A stretch of DNA of 7,345 bases from Paracoccus sp. (in: a-proteobacteria) (GCA_018056045.1 JAGPGI010000006.1:1-7345); one strand, 5' to 3'. Shown: positions 1-5,638, counted from the first letter of the stretch. The notes: a model not told the origin generated them from the sequence alone. Numbers and translations: made by a program.

Positions 1-737
1 ACTCGATCTATGCCGGTCTCGACGCCGACACCGTCTATGGCGGCAGCGGCAACGACTTGCTGGACGGGGGTGACGGCAACGATTTCATGGTCGCCGATGG
101 CGGCGACGACACGGTCCGCGGCGGCACCGGCCATGACACCATCTGGGCCATGGGCGGGCACATGCTGCTGAGCGGCGGTGACGGAAATGACAACATCCTC
201 GCCTTCGGCGGCAATGACGTGCTTTACGGCGAGGCCGGCGATGACACCCTGGCCGGAGGTGACGGTCGCGACCGTCTCTATGGCGGGCTGGGCGCGGATC
301 TCGTCAGCGGTGACGCCGGCGATGACCGCCTGTTCGGCGATGCCGGCGACGACCGTATTCGCGGCGGCGCCGGCAATGACGTGATGAATGGCGCCGCGGG
401 GAACGACCGGATGGATGGCGGCGCCGGCTCGGACCTGATGATCGGCGGCGTTGGCCGGGATGTCTTTCACTTTGTCACGCGGGAAAGCTTTGATCGCAGT
501 CACGACACCATTCAGGGCTATACGCTTGGCGAAGACGTGATCGACATGACCGGCCTGAACCTGACCTTCATCGGCGGCGCAGCATTCAGCGGCACGGGCA
601 GCGGGCAGGTGCGCACATATACGACCGCGGAGGCCGGCAGGGTGCTTGCGGTCGATCTGGACGGTGACGGGCTGGTGGATCTGACGATCAGCATCGGCTC
701 GGCCGGGTCTCCGACCGATTCGGACCTGCTGCTTTAG
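1..737 (+). CDS. RTX-type calcium-binding secreted protein, C-terminal part (5' end outside window)
   Basis: The reading frame is open from nt 3 to a TAG at 735-737, giving 244 visible residues. The start codon is upstream of the window. A TTG at 57 lies inside the repeats and is not the start. The visible protein begins with 17 back-to-back nonapeptides of the GGxGxDxUx type (nt 9-467). These fold into a calcium-filled parallel beta-roll in known RTX proteins. A C-terminal domain of about 90 residues follows, with a DVFHF segment, a GEDVIDMTGL strand motif and a D-x-D-x-D-G-x-x-D loop (nt 654-680) that resembles the serralysin/M10 C-terminal domain. The hydrophobic end (SDLLL) fits an uncleaved type I secretion signal. 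I infer export to the cell surface or medium. Any catalytic or adhesive domain would be upstream and cannot be judged. No ABC/MFP type I secretion genes are in the window. The gene converges on kpsM with overlapping stop codons. Confidence 0.93.
   Translation, partial: SIYAGLDADTVYGGSGNDLLDGGDGNDFMVADGGDDTVRGGTGHDTIWAMGGHMLLSGGDGNDNILAFGGNDVLYGEAGDDTLAGGDGRDRLYGGLGADLVSGDAGDDRLFGDAGDDRIRGGAGNDVMNGAAGNDRMDGGAGSDLMIGGVGRDVFHFVTRESFDRSHDTIQGYTLGEDVIDMTGLNLTFIGGAAFSGTGSGQVRTYTTAEAGRVLAVDLDGDGLVDLTISIGSAGSPTDSDLLL
9..467 (+). repeat. 17 tandem nonapeptide (27-nt) RTX repeats
   Basis: Seventeen consecutive 9-residue units run without any insertion, from YAGLDADTV (nt 9) to IGGVGRDVF (ends nt 467). 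Most units match xGGxGxDxL, with Asp at position 7 and a hydrophobic residue at position 9. Units 1, 4, 6 and 8 carry Ala at position 2. Unit 6 (WAMGGHMLL, nt 144-170) also loses the position-7 Asp, so one calcium site is probably missing. The repeat is conserved as protein more than as DNA: codons vary between units, which argues for an old array under selection rather than recent DNA duplication. Confidence 0.95.
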
Positions 738-1552
738 CGTTCAAGAAGATCGCGATGGTTGCGCGCCAGCAACAGCAAACCGAAGAACAAAAGGATGATC
801 GAGGTGCTGTAGACGTAAAGCTGGCTGACATAGCTGGCTTCATAGGTCGGATAGATTCCGTGCCGCAGCATACTGACACAATGCAGCAGCGGGTTGTACC
901 AAAGGAACTCCTGCGCCTTGGCCGGCATCATGTCATAGAGGAAGAACACCCCCGACATCAGGAACAGCGGTCGGGTGATGATCTGCCAGGTCCGCTCCCA
1001 GATCGGGAAGGCGGTCAGCAGGTAGCAGTTCAGCGTGCCGACCCCGACCCCCAGCATGGTCGTCATCAGCAGCGCCTCGAAGACCGAGACCATGTCGACC
1101 ACGACAGGTAGCTGATAGATAACGAAAATGCCCGAGATGACGATGCATATGACGGTCGCATGGGTCAGCGCGTTCAGCACCACCCGCGCCACCATCGTGT
1201 CGATGAAGGTGACGCTTGGATAGGCCAGAAACGGCCGCGAAAAGCGGATCGAACTGGCCACCTTGTTGGCGACATCGTTAAACATCGCGAAGGGCAGGAA
1301 GCCGGTGGCGTAGAACAGTGGGAAGTTCGTTCCCAGCCCGGGATGCTGCAGCGCCATGCTGAAAACCGCCGAAAGCAGCGCCACGCCCAGCACCGGCTCG
1401 AGGATGGCCCAGATATAGCCGCCGGCCGAACGGCCATAGGTCGTGGCCATTTCGCGCAGGATCAGGGCGACCACGGTCCGGGCCATGCGAAAGCGCGGCC
1501 CGTTTTTGTAGGGTCGCTGCGGAGCACGATTTTCGGCGGTAGTGTCGGACAT
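734..1552 (-). CDS. kpsM: Capsular polysaccharide ABC exporter, permease subunit (KpsM/Wzm, ABC-2 family)
   Basis: The product is 272 aa, close to the roughly 260 aa usual for KpsM/CtrC/BexB. It is the inner-membrane channel half that works with KpsT to move lipid-linked capsule polymer across the membrane. An amphipathic cytoplasmic N-terminus holds an ABC-2-like segment (TVVALILREMATTYGRS, residues 26-42). About six hydrophobic segments follow, near 46-66, 76-96, 124-146, 158-182, 192-208 and 245-263. The WYNPLLHCVSMLRHGIYPTY stretch (218-237) before the last helix is typical of polysaccharide ABC-2 permeases. I chose the ATG at 1552. A TTG at 1585 would add 11 residues with no better ribosome binding site and would sit on the candidate -10 element. 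Neither start has a clear Shine-Dalgarno. The gene is divergent from kpsE-kpsT rather than cotranscribed with kpsT. Its TAA overlaps the RTX stop by 4 nt. Confidence 0.92.
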   Translation of the reverse strand: MSDTTAENRAPQRPYKNGPRFRMARTVVALILREMATTYGRSAGGYIWAILEPVLGVALLSAVFSMALQHPGLGTNFPLFYATGFLPFAMFNDVANKVASSIRFSRPFLAYPSVTFIDTMVARVVLNALTHATVICIVISGIFVIYQLPVVVDMVSVFEALLMTTMLGVGVGTLNCYLLTAFPIWERTWQIITRPLFLMSGVFFLYDMMPAKAQEFLWYNPLLHCVSMLRHGIYPTYEASYVSQLYVYSTSIILLFFGLLLLARNHRDLLER

Positions 1553-1571
1553 GTGAACGCAAACGCTGGTC

Positions 1572-1585
1572 TTGGCGGCCGGCAA
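1572..1585. promoter_or_regulatory. 14-bp near-palindrome, candidate operator
   Basis: TTGGCGGCCGGCAA pairs with itself at 12 of 14 positions; only the 1575/1582 G-G pair is mismatched. It lies 19 bp upstream of the kpsM ATG, just downstream of the candidate minus-strand -10 element, a place where a repressor would block kpsM transcription. The core is GC-rich, so chance is a real alternative. Confidence 0.3.
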
Positions 1586-1613
1586 TATGTATCAACTGCA
1601 GCGAAAAGGTAAA
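1584..1613 (-). promoter_or_regulatory. Weak sigma-70-like promoter candidate for kpsM
   Basis: Read on the minus strand, TTTACC (complement of 1608-1613) matches TTGACA at 4 of 6 positions, and CATATT (complement of 1584-1589) matches TATAAT at 4 of 6. The spacer is 18 nt. Transcription would start around 1575-1578, about 25 nt before the ATG at 1552. This supports that start over the TTG at 1585. The match is weak, and alphaproteobacterial promoters often diverge from the E. coli consensus. Confidence 0.25.
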
Positions 1614-1637
1614 CCAGCGAAAGCGTCATTGCGTTGA
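1587..1637 (+). CDS. Possible 16-residue upstream ORF coupled to kpsE
   Basis: An ATG at 1587 opens a frame encoding MYQLQRKGKPAKASLR. Its TGA (1635-1637) overlaps the TTG start of kpsE (1634-1636) in the sequence TTGA. Such an overlap is a usual arrangement for translational re-initiation, and it would explain how a TTG start without a good Shine-Dalgarno is used. The ORF itself has no clear ribosome binding site, and a stop-free run of 16 codons is common in GC-rich DNA, so this is only a candidate leader peptide. Confidence 0.2.
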   Translation: MYQLQRKGKPAKASLR

Positions 1638-3199
1638 CCACGACTTCGAATCCTGCCGGCAGCCAGGCCGGTCAACCGGTTCAGACGACCGCAGGCCCGC
1701 AAGGTCCGGCACACGCAGCGCCAACCCCCGCGCAGCCGGCTGGCGCCGCGCCGGCCGTGCCGAATCGCCCCTTCCAGACCGAGACCGGGCTTGCAGCCGG
1801 TCAGCCGCCCAAGCCGCAGCCGGCCCCGGAACCGCTGCGCGCCGTGCCGCAGCCCGCGCCCGCAGCCAATCCCGCGCCGCAGCCGCCGGCAGCACAACCT
1901 TCGGCACAGGCGCCAGCCCAGGCCGTGCAACCCGCCGCAAAGCCGGCGCCGCCGCCCACGCCGCTGCAAGCCCAGCCGATCGCGGTCAAGCCGATGACGA
2001 CTGCCGTGGCTCAGGCCGCCCCGCGTCCCGTGCCCGCCGCCCCGGTGCCGCCGCCCCCCGAGCCGGTGCGCCCGACCGTCAACGTCGCCCATGCGCGCCG
2101 CCGGCACTGGCTGCTGCTGGTCTCGTTCATGCTGATGGTGGTTCTGCCGACCGGGCTTTGGGCGTGGTATCTGTGGATGCGCGCCAGTGATCAATATGTC
2201 TCGACCGTCGGATTCTCCGTCCGCAAGGAGGACATGACGCCGTCGATCGACCTTCTTGGCGGCTTCATGCCGCTGGCCGGCAGTTCGGGCGCCTCGGATA
2301 CGGATATTCTTTACGAGTACATCCGCAGCCAGGACATGGTCGAAACCATCGACGCCAAGCTGGACCTGCATGCGCGGTTTTCGCGCGACTGGCCGCGGGA
2401 CTTTGTCTTCGCGCTGGATCCCGAAGACCATATCGAGGACATGACCGACTACTGGCACCGTCAGGTCAAGGTGCTTTACGACACCAGCAGCGGCCTGATC
2501 ACGCTAAAGGTCAGCGCCTTCACGCCCGAGGATGCGCAGGAAATCGCCGCCGCCGTGTTCCAGCAAAGCTCGGACAAGATCAACGAGCTGTCGGCCGTCG
2601 CCCGCGACGATGCGACCAAGCTCGCCAAGGCCGAGCTGGACGAGACGCGCGAAGATCTGACGGTCACCCGTCAGGCGATGACGGCCTTCCGGATGAAATC
2701 GCAGATCGTCGATCCCGCCGCCGATCTGGCCGGGCAGATGGGCGTGTTGAGCGGGTTGCAGGGACAACTGGCCGAGGCCCTGATCGCCCATGACTTGCTG
2801 ACCGAGAACGCCCGCCCGACCGACCACCGCGTCACCCAGTCGCAGCAGAAGATCGACGCCTTGCGCCGCCTGATCGACGCAGAGCGCGGCAAGTTCGGTG
2901 CCGAGGGACAGGGGCCTGACGGCGAAAGCTATGCGCAGCTGATGGCCGAATATGAAAAGCTGGCTGTCGACCGCGAATTCGCCGAAGGCGCCTATCGCGG
3001 TGCCCGGATCGCCTATGAGGCGGCTCTGGCCGAGGCGCAGCGCAAGTCGCGCTATCTGGCGGCCCATATCGAACCCAAGGTCGCGCAAAGCTCGACCGAG
3101 CCGGACCGGCCGTGGCTGCTGGTGATGGTGACAGGCATGCTGCTGGCCGGCTGGTCGATCCTTGCCCTGGTCTATTACAGTGTCCGCGACCGTCGCTGA
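1634..3199 (+). CDS. kpsE: Capsule polysaccharide export co-polymerase (KpsE/CtrB/BexC family) with Pro/Ala-rich N-terminal extension
   Basis: The 521-aa inner-membrane protein reaches through the periplasm and links the KpsMT transporter to the outer-membrane channel. Residues 2-157 are a low-complexity Pro/Ala/Gln-rich cytoplasmic region ending in a basic ARRR patch. TM1 is near 158-182. The periplasmic start SDQYVSTVGFSVR (185-197) is characteristic of the family. Next come a Wzz-like domain, including SDTDILYEYIRSQDMV (221-236), and long, probably coiled-coil helices (about 315-480). A short Pro-containing stretch leads to TM2 near 493-514, and the C-terminus is YYSVRDRR. E. coli KpsE is about 380 aa, so the extra length lies mainly at the N-terminus. 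The start is TTG at 1634; an in-frame TAA at 1610-1612 rules out a much longer protein. An ATG at 1994 would drop most of the extension, but the frame before it looks coding. kpsT follows after 3 nt. Confidence 0.92.
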   Translation: MTTTSNPAGSQAGQPVQTTAGPQGPAHAAPTPAQPAGAAPAVPNRPFQTETGLAAGQPPKPQPAPEPLRAVPQPAPAANPAPQPPAAQPSAQAPAQAVQPAAKPAPPPTPLQAQPIAVKPMTTAVAQAAPRPVPAAPVPPPPEPVRPTVNVAHARRRHWLLLVSFMLMVVLPTGLWAWYLWMRASDQYVSTVGFSVRKEDMTPSIDLLGGFMPLAGSSGASDTDILYEYIRSQDMVETIDAKLDLHARFSRDWPRDFVFALDPEDHIEDMTDYWHRQVKVLYDTSSGLITLKVSAFTPEDAQEIAAAVFQQSSDKINELSAVARDDATKLAKAELDETREDLTVTRQAMTAFRMKSQIVDPAADLAGQMGVLSGLQGQLAEALIAHDLLTENARPTDHRVTQSQQKIDALRRLIDAERGKFGAEGQGPDGESYAQLMAEYEKLAVDREFAEGAYRGARIAYEAALAEAQRKSRYLAAHIEPKVAQSSTEPDRPWLLVMVTGMLLAGWSILALVYYSVRDRR

Positions 3200-3202
3200 G
3201 CC

Positions 3203-3880
3203 ATGATCCGGCTGGAGAACCTGACCAAGATCTATCGCCTCAACGGGCGCAAGACCGTCGTCGCGGATCGGTTGAACGCGTTTTTCCCGACCGGGGCCTC
3301 GGTCGGGCTGCTTGGCCGCAACGGCGCCGGCAAGTCGACGCTGCTCAAAATGATCGCGGGCACGGTCTCGCCGACCTCGGGGCGGGTTCTGTCGGACGGG
3401 ACGATTTCCTGGCCGGTGGGCTTTGCCGGCAGCTTTCACGCCGAGTTGACCGGGGCGCAGAATGTGCGCTTTGTCGCCCGCATCTACGGGGTCGATACCG
3501 ACGAGCTGGTCGATTACGTCGCCGATTTCGCCGAACTGGGCCAGCATTACCACCAGCCTTTCGCCAGCTATTCCTCGGGGATGAAATCGCGGCTGGCGAT
3601 GGGCACCAGCATGGGCATCCATTTCGACACCTATCTGGTCGATGAGGTGACCAGCGTCGGCGATGCCGATTTCCGCGCCAAGTCGCAGCGCGTCTTCAAT
3701 GATCGCATGGCCAATTCAGGCGCCATCGTCGTCAGCCACTCGATGCCGATGATCCGCAACATGTGCGACATGGGCGCGGTGCTGGATCGCGGCGTTCTGA
3801 GCGTGTTTGACGATCTGGACGAGGCCATCGCCTATCACGAGGCGGTGCTGCGCGTGCCCCCCGGGACGACCGGCGACTAG
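3203..3880 (+). CDS. kpsT: Capsular polysaccharide ABC exporter, ATP-binding subunit (KpsT/Wzt-short)
   Basis: The 225-aa nucleotide-binding subunit would energise KpsM. It is close in length to E. coli KpsT (about 220 aa) and has no C-terminal carbohydrate-binding domain of the O-antigen Wzt type. Motifs in order: Walker A GRNGAGKST (38-46), a Q-loop region with the SWPVGFAGSFH sequence (69-79) usual for capsule ATPases in place of a plain Gln, the signature YSSGMKSRL (123-131), Walker B YLVDEV (144-149) with catalytic Glu148, a VGDADF D-loop region (152-157), and the H-loop His179 in VVSHS. All catalytic residues are present. The ATG lies 3 nt after the kpsE stop with no recognisable Shine-Dalgarno, so translation is probably coupled to kpsE. 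The gene ends 2 nt from the stop of the convergent small membrane-protein gene. Confidence 0.95.
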   Translation: MIRLENLTKIYRLNGRKTVVADRLNAFFPTGASVGLLGRNGAGKSTLLKMIAGTVSPTSGRVLSDGTISWPVGFAGSFHAELTGAQNVRFVARIYGVDTDELVDYVADFAELGQHYHQPFASYSSGMKSRLAMGTSMGIHFDTYLVDEVTSVGDADFRAKSQRVFNDRMANSGAIVVSHSMPMIRNMCDMGAVLDRGVLSVFDDLDEAIAYHEAVLRVPPGTTGD

Positions 3881-3882
3881 GA

Positions 3883-4062
3883 TCAGCCGAGAAGGCTGCT
3901 GGCGACAAGCCCCAAAAGGCCGGCAACGCCGAGCATCATCATGGCCAACCCGCTCAATGCCAGCCGGCCATCCGGATCGAGCCGCAGCACGATCACACCA
4001 AGCATCGCTACCAGACCGGCGCCAAAGCCAAAAAACGCCAAGGCCGCAAACAAACCACTCAT
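3883..4062 (-). CDS. Small two-helix membrane protein of unknown function (59 aa)
   Basis: This is a 59-residue, very hydrophobic protein that I do not recognise. It has two predicted transmembrane helices (about 4-26 and 34-58) joined by a short charged turn RLDPDGR (27-33), and almost no other charged residues. The helices contain Gly/Ala/Met runs such as FFGFGAG and LAMMMLGVAGLLG. The gene is probably real: an ATG at 4062 follows a strong GGAGG (4070-4074) at 7-nt spacing, and the stop fits neatly 2 nt from the kpsT stop. A GTG immediately before the ATG is too close to the Shine-Dalgarno to be preferred. The gap from the manB stop is 65 nt on the same strand, so cotranscription with manB is possible. 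Candidate roles such as a helper subunit or a toxin-like hydrophobic peptide cannot be told apart from sequence alone. Confidence 0.65.
   Translation of the reverse strand: MSGLFAALAFFGFGAGLVAMLGVIVLRLDPDGRLALSGLAMMMLGVAGLLGLVASSLLG
3884..3898. terminator. Short hairpin at the convergent kpsT / small ORF junction
   Basis: CAGCC and GGCTG form a 5-bp stem with a 5-nt GAGAA loop, beginning 4 nt after the kpsT stop and lying inside the last codons of the opposite-strand small gene. No T-run follows on either strand, so it is not a standard intrinsic terminator. It is noted because the 2-bp junction leaves no other room for one. Confidence 0.2.
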
Positions 4063-4069
4063 CACGCCG

Positions 4070-4074
4070 CCTCC
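4070..4074 (-). promoter_or_regulatory. Strong Shine-Dalgarno (GGAGG) of the small membrane protein gene
   Basis: GGAGG on the minus strand ends 7 nt before the ATG at 4062, and only 4 nt before the alternative GTG at 4065. It therefore favours the ATG. It is the clearest ribosome binding site in the window, and it supports this short ORF as a translated gene rather than a chance frame. Confidence 0.7.
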
Positions 4075-4080
4075 GTCTTG

Positions 4081-4097
4081 CCGCGCCTTGCGCGCGG
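4081..4097. other. GC-only hairpin between manB and the small membrane protein gene
   Basis: CCGCGC (4081-4086) and GCGCGG (4092-4097) form a 6-bp stem with a 5-nt loop, 31 nt beyond the manB stop and 6 nt upstream of the GGAGG of the next gene. No U-run follows, so a classical terminator is unlikely. An mRNA processing or stabilising stem is possible. Chance is a fair alternative at this base composition. Confidence 0.25.
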
Positions 4098-4127
4098 TTC
4101 ACAGGCACAAGGCTCGCATGTCCGGGA

Positions 4128-5543
4128 TCAGTCGTCCAACGGCTGCTCGCCGGTCAGCAACGCCTCGATTTCGGCCCGCCTTGCCGCGACCAGGGCCGCA
4201 TCTCCGCGCGATTCGACGTTCAGCCGCACCACCGGCTCGGTATTCGAGCTGCGCAGGTTGAACCGCCAGTCGTCGAATTCCAGACTGATGCCGTCGGTGT
4301 CGTCGCGCCGCCGTGCCTGCGGTGCGAAATGCGCCACCACCCGGTCGATGGCGGCTCCGGGATCGTCGAGCCGGAAATTGATCTCGCCCGACGAGGGAAA
4401 GGCCCGCATCCGCTCGGCCAGCAGCGCGCCAAGGCTGGTGTCCTGCCGCGACAACAGTTCCGCCACCAGAAGCCACGGCACCATGCCGCTGTCGGCATAG
4501 TGAAAGTCGCGGAAATAGTGGTGCGCCGACATCTCGCCGCCATAGATGGCGCCGGATTCGCGCATGGCGCGTTTGACATAGGCGTGGCCGGTGCGCGCCT
4601 GCACCGCGCGTCCGCCCGCCCGCGCGATCATGTCGCGGCTATTGAGCACCACGCGCGGGTCATGGACGATCTTTTCGCCCGGATGCTTTTCCAGGAATGC
4701 CGTGGCCAGCAGGCCGACGATATATTCGCCGGGAATGAAGGTCCCGTTCTCGTCGAAAAAGAAGCAGCGGTCGAAATCGCCGTCCCATGCGACGCCCAGA
4801 TCGGCGCCATGCGCGCGCACGGCCTCGGCGGTCATCGGCTGGTTTTCCGGCAAGAGCGGGTTCGGGATGCCGTTGGGAAAGCCGGGATCGGGGTCATGGT
4901 TGACGCGAATGAAGCTGAGCGGCGCGCCACGGCGCGCAAGTTCGGCGGCGATGGCGTCAAAGGTCGGGCCGGCCGTGCCATTGCCGGCATTGACCAGCAG
5001 GTTCAAGGGCCGCAGGGCCGAGATGTCGATGAAATCGGCCATTGCCGAGGCATAGGCCGCCCGCGCCTGCGGGAAATCGCTGCAGGTGCCCTGCCGGCTG
5101 GCGGCGGCAAAGGCGCCCGAACGCGCCAGCGCCGCCAGTCGGGCGAAATCCCCCTCGGGGTCCAGCGGCGCCGCGCCGCGCCCGACCAGCTTCATGCCGT
5201 TATAGTCGATGGGATTATGCGAGGCGGTCACCTCGATCCCGCCATCCGCGCCGAAATGGGCGGTGGCGAAATACATCTCTTCGGTGCCGGCAAGGCCAAG
5301 GTCGCGGACATTCGCGCCGCCATCGTTCAGCCCGCGAATCAGCGCCTGCGCCAGTTCCGGCGAGGTCTCGCGAGTGTCGCGCCCGACGATCACCTCGCGC
5401 GCCGCCAGAACCTCGGCAAAGGCGCGGCCGATCCGATAGGCCACGTCGCTGTCCAGCTCGCTGCCCAGACGGCCGCGCACGTCATAGGCCTTGAAGCAAT
5501 CAATCTGCCGCGGGGGCAGCGGGGCGGGGGTCGTCATGGCCAT
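4128..5543 (-). CDS. manB: Phosphomannomutase (alpha-D-phosphohexomutase family, ManB/CpsG type)
   Basis: The 471-aa cytoplasmic enzyme should interconvert mannose-6-phosphate and mannose-1-phosphate, the step before GDP-mannose. All four family signatures are intact. They are the phosphoserine loop TASHN with Ser108, the metal loop DGDFDR (254-259), the sugar-specificity loop GEMSAHHYF (336-344), and the phosphate-binding loop RSSNTEP (431-437). The N-terminal KAYDVRG (18-24) is also typical. The GEMSAHH and RSSNTEPVVRLNVES sequences resemble ManB/CpsG and the bifunctional AlgC group, so phosphoglucomutase activity cannot be excluded. The start is ATG at 5543, preceded by an AAGGAAAGGGAC purine stretch; a second ATG at 5537 is equally well served. 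It could supply mannose residues for the polymer exported by KpsMTE, although manA/manC and glycosyltransferases are not in view. A 95-nt gap separates it from the extensin-like gene upstream. Confidence 0.94.
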   Translation of the reverse strand: MAMTTPAPLPPRQIDCFKAYDVRGRLGSELDSDVAYRIGRAFAEVLAAREVIVGRDTRETSPELAQALIRGLNDGGANVRDLGLAGTEEMYFATAHFGADGGIEVTASHNPIDYNGMKLVGRGAAPLDPEGDFARLAALARSGAFAAASRQGTCSDFPQARAAYASAMADFIDISALRPLNLLVNAGNGTAGPTFDAIAAELARRGAPLSFIRVNHDPDPGFPNGIPNPLLPENQPMTAEAVRAHGADLGVAWDGDFDRCFFFDENGTFIPGEYIVGLLATAFLEKHPGEKIVHDPRVVLNSRDMIARAGGRAVQARTGHAYVKRAMRESGAIYGGEMSAHHYFRDFHYADSGMVPWLLVAELLSRQDTSLGALLAERMRAFPSSGEINFRLDDPGAAIDRVVAHFAPQARRRDDTDGISLEFDDWRFNLRSSNTEPVVRLNVESRGDAALVAARRAEIEALLTGEQPLDD

Positions 5544-5563
5544 GTCCCTTTCCTTGTCGCCTC

Positions 5564-5580
5564 ATGGCTATACCAGCCAT
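5564..5580. other. Hairpin in the manB leader
   Basis: ATGGCT (5564-5569) and AGCCAT (5575-5580) form a perfect 6-bp stem around a 5-nt loop, 20 nt upstream of the manB ATG in the 95-nt gap 5544-5638. It could be an operator-like dyad or an RNA stem. It has no trailing T-run in either direction. Apart from this hairpin and the purine-rich ribosome binding site, I see no clear promoter or terminator in the gap. Confidence 0.3.
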
Positions 5581-5638
5581 CCGGGCATGGGAATAATGCG
5601 TCGGACCGAAAGTCGCGCGAATGCCGGCCGATTGGGCA

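Larger units (their letters stand above)
1564..1619. repeat. Spaced 7-bp inverted repeat flanking the divergent control region
   Basis: CGCTGGT at 1564-1570 is exactly complementary to ACCAGCG at 1613-1619, with 42 nt between the arms (centres 49 bp apart). The arms flank the near-palindrome at 1572-1585 and most of the candidate minus-strand promoter. It could be a paired operator bridged by a dimeric regulator or a long-range RNA stem. A chance match in GC-rich DNA is also possible. Confidence 0.35.
1553..1633. promoter_or_regulatory. Divergent kpsM / kpsE control region
   Basis: This 81-bp gap is the only non-coding DNA between the divergent kpsM and kpsE-kpsT units, so it should hold both promoters and 5' leaders. 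It is visibly richer in A/T around 1584-1613 than the flanking genes. It contains a 7-bp inverted repeat with widely spaced arms, a 14-bp near-palindrome, a weak minus-strand promoter-like pair and a 16-codon ORF, each listed separately. I found no convincing plus-strand -35/-10 pair. Confidence 0.6.

Noticed and set aside
9..467. 27-nt periodic repeat considered as a CRISPR-like or satellite DNA array
   Set aside because: The period is a 9-codon protein repeat of RTX type with variable codons, no constant DNA repeat and no spacers.
1550..1585. TTG at 1585 as the kpsM start (11 extra residues)
   Set aside because: There is no Shine-Dalgarno, it coincides with the candidate -10 element, and the ATG at 1552 gives a normal family length. 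It cannot be fully excluded.
755..1612. Two plus-strand open frames (755-1111 and 1160-1612) opposite kpsM
   Set aside because: They are Gln/His/Arg/Gly-rich with no domains and lie entirely antisense to a convincing membrane permease.
1592..2458. 288-codon minus-strand open frame opposite the kpsE N-terminus
   Set aside because: The Gly/Arg-rich runs are the complement of the Pro/Ala codons of KpsE. The plus frame continues into a clear KpsE domain.
2504..3622. 372-codon minus-strand open frame opposite kpsE and kpsT
   Set aside because: It has Arg/Gly/His/Asp-rich shadow composition, no motifs, and covers two well-supported plus-strand genes.
3881..4127. Intrinsic terminators downstream of kpsT or manB
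   Set aside because: Only 5- to 6-bp stems are present (3884-3898, 4081-4097), and neither is followed by a T-run on either strand. They are kept as low-confidence structures, not called as firm terminators.
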